This document shows, piece after piece, positions 58,356-64,000 of a stretch of 64,000 nt of DNA (its first letter is position 1; every line of letters begins with the position of its first letter). A program made the position numbers and the translations under genes. This DNA comes from Azolla caroliniana (taxonomy: Eukaryota > Polypodiophyta), in NCBI GenBank assembly GCA_043228905.1, contig JBHGNT010000001.1, positions 35,650,001 through 35,714,000 on the forward strand, in the 5' to 3' direction. The notes below the pieces were generated by a model, which ran no database searches, had not been told where the DNA came from, and saw only the letters and a program-made list of their open reading frames with translations.

Positions 58356-61300
58356 ACTCTCTCTTCCCTTACGTTGAACCCCCTTGGGAGGGGGGTGGAG
58401 CCATTCTAGGCACCACCCCCCACCCCTCAATGCTTCTCAACATCTTCACCATCTCCATCCCTATCACTACCCTATTATCATCATAATTGTCATCCCTAAC
58501 CCTAAAACATACAAAATCCAAATGCACTATCAACGGAACATAAGAAGCGTGAAACTGAGCTATCAACAAGGTTATGGAAAAATTCAACGAAGGATGTGAA
58601 AGAAATCATAATGGAAATTATTTAATTTAATTGTGATGATGAAAAGGTGGAGCCTAACGTGAATAAAGGAAGTGATAAAGAATGCACTATGGACTGAATT
58701 TTAAATCAGGGTTTCAAAAAAGCAATTACCTGAATTCCAAGAAGATATAAAGGAACAAGTTGCAAAGAAGCTTTTGGGTAAAATATCTTCTGACCCCGTT
58801 TTATTGCATCAAGAGCAAGTGCTAAGGCATCTTCATATTTTCCTTGTCCCATCAAAATTGCAGATTCTTGAGTTACCATTCGCATCAAAGCAACCTTTAG
58901 TATGGGTACTAAATCAAACTGTGAAAATTACTAGGATCAGTATACAGAACATTTCTGTATATGCAAGAATATGAAATTATAAAAACGAAATAACAGCTCT
59001 TCACCTTAGGCACGTCTCACACAAATGCCATGCCATCAATATCAGGAGAAGGTGGAATCTCATTAAACCAACCAACCCCTCATCAATTTTACCACTTCTG
59101 AGGACGTTATGACGTAGCAGCCATTGTGAAGGCTTACAGCTAATAAAATAAGACAAATGGGGGAAAACAGGTGAAAGAAGAGGAAAAGTAGATCCTCAAG
59201 ATCAAAAGTTACAGTCATGCATAAATACAAGAGGTTCTAAATCAAACAGAAACTGCAAGCAAAGAATTCTTAAGGTCCCTAGAAGAACCTCTTTTACTTA
59301 TTTTGATCAACATACTGAGTAATATCAGGAGGAGACTTTATCCACGAATATAAACCACATAAATAAACAGTATTAAAATAGGGACTGTGGGGCAGTGACT
59401 GACTGACAGAGTTCACATTTAGTCGCAGAAGCCAAGATCAGGTGGTCATAAATAGTAGATACATTCATTCAAGTAATTTCATTGTGTCTAAAAAAAGAAA
59501 ACTACAAAGACAACATGATTGTAAACAGTACCTTACGCCTGTCATTTAGAAGTTCTTCCAAAGTTTCAGGAGAAAGCAGTGTGACACTTGCATAAATGGT
59601 GGACTCCGTGGGTAAATTTAACTTTTCTAGAGCTCTTAGGACATTGGTATCATCTGTATGAATTTTACTGTATCTTCCTTTTCTAAGTTCCTGAGTAGAA
59701 ATCAGCTTTTATTGTCAGCTGTGTACGATGCTGTATTCCTCATTTTTATTAGTTACAATTACAAGCACTTATTTAATGCTTCAATGATCCCAATATAGTT
59801 GGTGATAAAAATAATACCTTCAAAAATGCTGAAGGGTTCTCATTAAAGATGACAGACCCTATTTCAGTCATTGGAAACATCTGAGAATAAAATCAAGATA
59901 AGGTCAGTTACTTTACCCACATTATCATCCAGCATCCAAGCATGCTCTTTGCAAGATGCTTCAAGCAATGGATAGGAAGCATTTAGTTAACAAATCTATT
60001 GACTGCAAAATATTGATATTTCTGTAATATCCAACTAAGATGCTCGATGTAAAAACCAACCCTTTTGTCAAATGTTTTATAATAGCTAGAAGATCTAGGA
60101 TTTCATACATTCTCGAAGCATTTCATAAAAGTACATGATGAACATCCAGTGTTTACATTGCTTTCATTTGCGAACAATAAACATAACATCTAAAAGGATC
60201 TCTCTTTTCTATTTTTTGTTAATGGGCTTACCATAGTGGTAGGCTATAAGGCAACCAAAATACAAGTTTACGGACTCAAAGAATGAATTTGGCACATATT
60301 TATCACGTGCATAGCTTTCTCCTAAACTACATGCCACATCAGTGTATCAAACTTATGGCCTCACAGCTCCAAACATCTGACATAACCACCTTAACCATAA
60401 TTCAATCGGTTCTCTCTCTCTCTCTCTCCAAAGGTTGGGGGGAACCTGAACCCTATTAGGCAGTCAATACAAGGTAGTTGGGTCAAATCCTCACATTCAC
60501 AGATGTTAACACATATAATTGGCATAACCACCTCAACCCTACCCCAATTGGCTCTCTCTCTCTACACATACTATGTAAAGATGATTCACTTTTGGTCCCA
60601 TCTCTGCTTTCAACACATTGACCATCCAATTCCATCCATAGACACATTTCTCTCACAGTCATAATGTGCACTTTTAATTACAATGTTCGTGATTCTTGAA
60701 CATCAAGAGTCACCACACAACTCCAAGTAAGGATGATTCACTTCTGGTTCCACAGGTCATATTTAACCTTTGAGGACAAAACTAAAATCTCTGCTTTCAA
60801 CACATTGTCAATTCAGTCCCAACTGTAGGCACATTTCTCTCACGGTCACAATTTCATTCCAATGGTCATGATTCTTAAAACTCAAGAGTCACTGCACACA
60901 TCCACACATACTAAGAAAAATGTTTTATTTTTAATTCCATAGGCCATGTTTGACCTCCGAGGACAATCACATCGGCCAATATTGGGGTTCTCTCAAAGGC
61001 TGAAGTTTTAGTCCGATTAAGTTCAGAATGTTTCACTTACAAAATTCCCTGGTATCGTATGCAATTCTGCTAACTTATTTATGGTTATAATGGTTTGCTG
61101 TCATTAAATATGAGGCAACATCTTCGGATGTAATCTCCTATGTGGTCTCTATCTGGTGTTTGGCATTTTAAAATACATCTCTTTCATACTTTTTAATTAA
61201 CTACAGCGAAGAAGAAGACAGGGTAGGGTGCTTACGATTCCATGACGTGTTCTGAGAGCATGAATGATCGTGTTAGATCCCAGGTCAACTGGCAGCGCTA

Positions 61301-61448
61301 GAGACATCGTTCCCTCTGCCACTACCGTTTCGGTTGCCGTTTCCACTGCCTCCATCGCGGATTTTGCGTTTTCGGCGGATGATCGATTGGCTGTGGCCGT
61401 TTGGGCCGTGTGCTTCGCCATGGCTGCTGTTGCGTTTTGCTTCGCCAT
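56152..61448 (-). CDS. ZMYND12/TAX-1-like axonemal TPR protein, lacking a MYND finger
   Basis: Eight exons in transcript order: 61236-61448, 59818-59880, 59532-59690, 58730-58918, 57328-57474, 57099-57224, 56656-56856, 56152-56403. All join in phase 0 and give 449 residues. Blocks typical of animal ZMYND12 are visible: KYEDALALALDAIKR, LQLVPLYLLGIQ, LGRSAQCEELL, CRLFGQLYVLQNKLENASQAF, and above all HGVLDIRTSIGFYN followed by VVLDIW. In animals ZMYND12 associates with TTC29 in the sperm axoneme, and trypanosome TAX-1 is its flagellar counterpart. The N-terminal MYND zinc finger of vertebrate ZMYND12 is absent; an Ala/Thr-rich stretch (residues 1-47) stands there. The start used is MAKQNATAA; MAKHTAQ ten codons later is possible, and the frame is also open upstream to 61565 through a homopolymer. 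The acceptor of the fifth exon (AGAAAG|GTG) is the least certain junction. Confidence 0.85.
58009..58547. repeat. 33-bp direct repeats flanking a 473-bp segment in a ZMYND12-like intron
   Basis: The 33 bases at 58009-58041 (AATCCAAATGCACTATC and on) recur exactly at 58515-58547. The segment between them starts TGTTACCGTACAGG, contains GGGTCGAATAC (similar to a pol III B box), a TG-rich stretch, a long TC tract, and ends A-rich (AAAACATACAAA). This looks like an insertion that duplicated its target, for example a retroposon, although 33 bases is long for a target duplication. Confidence 0.6.
58302..58354. repeat. (TC)n microsatellite
   Basis: About 52 bases of uninterrupted TC dinucleotide lie within the 473-bp inserted-looking segment of the ZMYND12-like intron. 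Confidence 0.9.
60564..60960. repeat. Imperfect tandem repeat in intron 1 of the ZMYND12-like gene
   Basis: Two units, from about 60564 and about 60721, with a partial third from about 60901, share GATGATTCACTT, TCTCTGCTTTCAACACATTG, ACACATTTCTCTCAC and CATGATTCTT or CGTGATTCTT, then CAAGAGTCAC. Divergence is moderate. Confidence 0.75.
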
Positions 61449-61478
61449 GCTTTTGTTACAGCGCCTGTGTGTGTGTGT

Positions 61479-61499
61479 GGGGGGGGGGGGGGGGGGGGG
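61479..61499. repeat. G21 homopolymer next to the ZMYND12-like start codon
   Basis: Twenty-one consecutive G on the plus strand, preceded by a GT tract, lie 30 bases upstream of the proposed start codon. The minus-strand 5' leader therefore contains C21. The exact length may be affected by sequencing. Confidence 0.9.
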
Positions 61500-61741
61500 C
61501 ATTGGGCCATGGAATGAATAGTCGGATGGCCGCAGCAACGACTCGAAGGGCTCCATCCAAATCAATCAAAAATTTCATGTTTTTGTTATACCGTTCACAT
61601 TCCCTTGATAAATGGTGGGGGGGGCATTTGGCCATGGAATGAATAGTCGGATGGCCGCAGCAACGACTCGAAGGGCTCCATCCAAATCAATCAAAAATTT
61701 CATGTTTTTGTTATACCGTTCACATTCCCTTGATAAATGGT
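61491..61741. repeat. Recent 125-bp tandem duplication upstream of the ZMYND12-like gene
   Basis: The 117 bases from CATTGGGCCATGGAATG (61500-61616) recur at 61625-61741 with about one or two differences, each copy preceded by a G run (21 and 8 G). The near identity suggests a very recent event. Confidence 0.93.
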
Positions 61742-63204
61742 AAATCCTACTACATAGTACATACATGCCTTTCTTTGGTCCTGACCACATGCACACACTT
61801 CATCTTTGTTCCCTTCTATCTCCATCGGCCAACCCTTTCAATGTAATGTCCCTAGTTCGATACCTTGTGAATAGAATTTAGAAACCTGAACTATTTTATT
61901 GTGCATATTACTTAACATGCTCGAAGGGATTGATGTTCCTCCCCATGACAATAGGACAACATTACAATGGCATCATGTTTATCATTGGATTTTTGAAGAA
62001 ATGAAATAAGAAGGTCTCGAGTTTTTTAGTTTGTGAGCCCCTCCCTCCTTATTGTGCATATCATTTGGGTAGGAACCCTATCCTAAATGTACAACTCTTG
62101 CACACATATATAGAGGGAGAAGCTCTTTGTAAATAATTAACTTCATGGTCGCTCTATTTTATGGAGATGGAATGGCAAATCTCTCTTGCTTACCATTTTA
62201 ATATTGGATACTATGTGAGGTCACCATCAACCTTAAAAATGTCGAGCATTGGTAACGGGTTTGACTTTAGTTGTTTGATAGGTTGATATCGCACAAGTGT
62301 GAACACGTTAGTATTCAAAGAATTGTTCATCTACATATACTCAATATTGAAAATTTTAGAGGAAATTTTTGGCATTATTCCTCTATTATTCTGAGAATTA
62401 ATCAAAAGTTCATCACAAATTTAAAATTAATTAATACTACTATGTTTTTTCCTAGAGCTAATTAGTACCAAATTGGTATAAATAGTGATATTACATAAAA
62501 AGCCAAGGCACATCTTGGAATCTTCATTCATATTAGAAAACACGCCATTGATTAATAAGATATAATGTATGCAAACCCAAATTGCCTTGAATTTAACACA
62601 AAAGTAGAGTAGCAAGGCAAGACAAGAGACTAATGATCCAATCTAGTTTGAGTTATATATGCAAGAGTTTATCATATTTGTTTTGTTGTTCAAATTCCAA
62701 GTTACTCATGGAATTTTTGCATAAAGACACTTACCTCTCTTTATTTGGATATCTCTACTTCCTCGATAGTGGTCCTATTCTTTTTCTTATCCATAGACAT
62801 TGTTCGCTATTTCAATACGTCTTCGTTTCCCACAATTATTGTATGTGCTCCTATGTGAGCTTCAACAAAAGAAGAACAATATAAAATGCTTGTAAGGCTT
62901 ACCCCTTCCCCTGAGAAATCTTTGTAAATTTTGGTGAGCATTTTCATAATGCACAGTTATACCTCACATTAAACATCATAATATTTCTCCCTTGACATAT
63001 TTTAAATTCCTGAAATTAGGTATAAATCAAGGTGAACAGTACAAACAAAGTTGTCCATTCAGAAGGTCTTGTTACTAACAGGATACAGGATACAATCCAA
63101 ATGCTACATAATGGATGCTACACCCCACAATGCGAGGACATGGTATTACATGTTTTTAAGACCTAAGCCCATCATATATACATATGCGTACATGTGCGCA
63201 TGTG
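61742..63204. other. Intergenic DNA between the U-box gene and the ZMYND12-like gene
   Basis: AT-rich sequence without a recognised gene. The part near 63204 should include the 3' UTR of the U-box/ARM gene; the part near 61742 should include upstream sequence of the ZMYND12-like gene. Confidence 0.45.
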
Positions 63205-64000
63205 CTACACATATGGATGGGAAGGTAGATGTTGTTCCACGTGTCTCTCTCGCACACCCCTTCCAAGTACAGCCTGCCGTTGCTCTCTGAAGTGGCGTAG
63301 AAGAGAAGAGGCCTGCCACATAACCAGCTAGTCATTACCATAAAGAAATTTGAGAAGTCTACATTTTAATAGATTTAAGGTTATTGCAGGCACAAAAATT
63401 TGAAACATTTCCTATTTTTGTTCAGGTAAAGTAGATCAATCAAACACGCAAAGAAAGGATTTCACAACATAGGCAACGTATTTACCTTCTCTTTTGCACG
63501 TGGTGTACCCGATTGAGAGAGTGAAACCAGAGGTGGAATTGCCCCTTCTTGTAACACCATGGCTCGGAACTTATGGTTTTTTGTACATAAATGTAACAAT
63601 GCAGCAGCTGCATTCTCTTTACCTCTCTGGGACCCCATCTCAACTACCTCAACAAGCGCAGGAATACCACCCTCCTCTCCTATAGCCTTCCTCCCCTCGG
63701 TGATTGTCGCAAGGTTGGCTAGCACTGTCACCGCCTTATCTACCATTCCAGCAGCTGGATCTAGCATAAGCTCCACTAATGGCCGGATAGCTCCACCACT
63801 CACAATCCTTGCCTTGTTCTCATGGAGTATGGAAAGATTAAATAAAGCTGTGGCAGCATCTTTCTTGCCACGAGGGGATCCATGTATTAAGAGATCCACT
63901 AGTCGGGGTATTGCACCAGATTCCCCAACTGCTACCTTGTTTTCATCCATCACAGAGAGACTGAAAAGAGTGGCTGCTGAATTCTCTTTCGCGGCAGGAG
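63205..64000 (-). CDS. U-box/ARM-repeat E3 ubiquitin ligase, C-terminal part (5' end outside window)
   Basis: Two exons: the final one, 63205-63312, and one running off the edge, 63486-64000. They join in phase 0 at PRAKEK followed by an arginine-rich tail (LLRHFREQRQAVLGRGVRE). About 206 residues are visible, forming four ARM repeats. Recognisable parts are KENSAATLFSLSVMDENK, SGAIPRLVDLLIHGSPRGK, KDAATALFNLSILHENKAR, GGIPALVEVVEMGSQRGKEN, AAAALLHLCTKN and EGAIPPLVSLSQSGT. This pattern is that of the plant PUB family (PUB2/4/12/13/14 type), where ARM repeats bind substrates and a U-box upstream recruits the E2. The U-box itself would lie beyond the window, so the E3 assignment rests on family similarity. 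Confidence 0.88.

Noticed and set aside
61850-61870. tRNA-like B-box sequence (AGTTCGATACC)
   Set aside because: No matching A box, acceptor stem or cloverleaf around it. Other TGGTTCAA sites in the window fail likewise.

Overview
The window is plant nuclear DNA: AT-rich, with split genes, long introns, many microsatellites and decayed transposon sequence. The lineage is most likely a fern or another plant with swimming sperm. Two unrelated genes here, EFHC1/Rib72-like and ZMYND12/TAX-1-like, encode axonemal proteins of motile flagella, which flowering plants and conifers do not need. The PPR protein is also written in the style common in free-sporing plants. Cycads and Ginkgo also have motile sperm and are not excluded.

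Layout. Plus strand: the 3' part of DNA topoisomerase III alpha (14 exons, 143-8849); a complete six-exon GOT1 Golgi transport gene (11155-14123); an intronless PLS-class PPR protein (16083-18404). A head-to-head pair follows: plastid ribosomal protein bL31 on the minus strand (20793-21359) and two-exon SEC23 on the plus strand (22876-26815), 1.5 kb apart. From 26.8 to 37.9 kb no preserved gene was found. An intronless LUX/PCL1-type GARP clock transcription factor lies on the minus strand (37928-39751), with a microsatellite-dense upstream region. From 42 to 50.5 kb there is AT-rich sequence containing a decayed minus-strand LINE (about 47.9-49.8 kb).

The right end is minus strand only: the EFHC1/Rib72-like gene (13 exons, 50589-54436), the ZMYND12-like gene (8 exons, 56152-61448) and the last two exons of a U-box/ARM-repeat E3 ligase (63205-64000, running off the edge). 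I built exon structures by hand from splice consensus, reading-frame phase and family conservation. All internal phases agree, and reconstructed lengths fit the families (GOT1 140 aa, SEC23 775 aa, EFHC 609 aa, ZMYND12-like 449 aa).

Most genes are ordinary housekeeping or regulatory genes: genome stability, ER-Golgi traffic (GOT1 and SEC23), plastid translation, organelle RNA processing, the circadian clock and ubiquitination. The most distinctive part is the pair of neighbouring, same-strand flagellar genes. Non-genic points of interest are a 164-bp foldback (20201-20364), a MITE-like element (30224-30380), a dispersed repeat family resembling LINE 3' tails, decayed minus-strand coding sequence inside a GOT1 intron, and a fresh 125-bp duplication with a G21 tract at the start of the ZMYND12-like gene.
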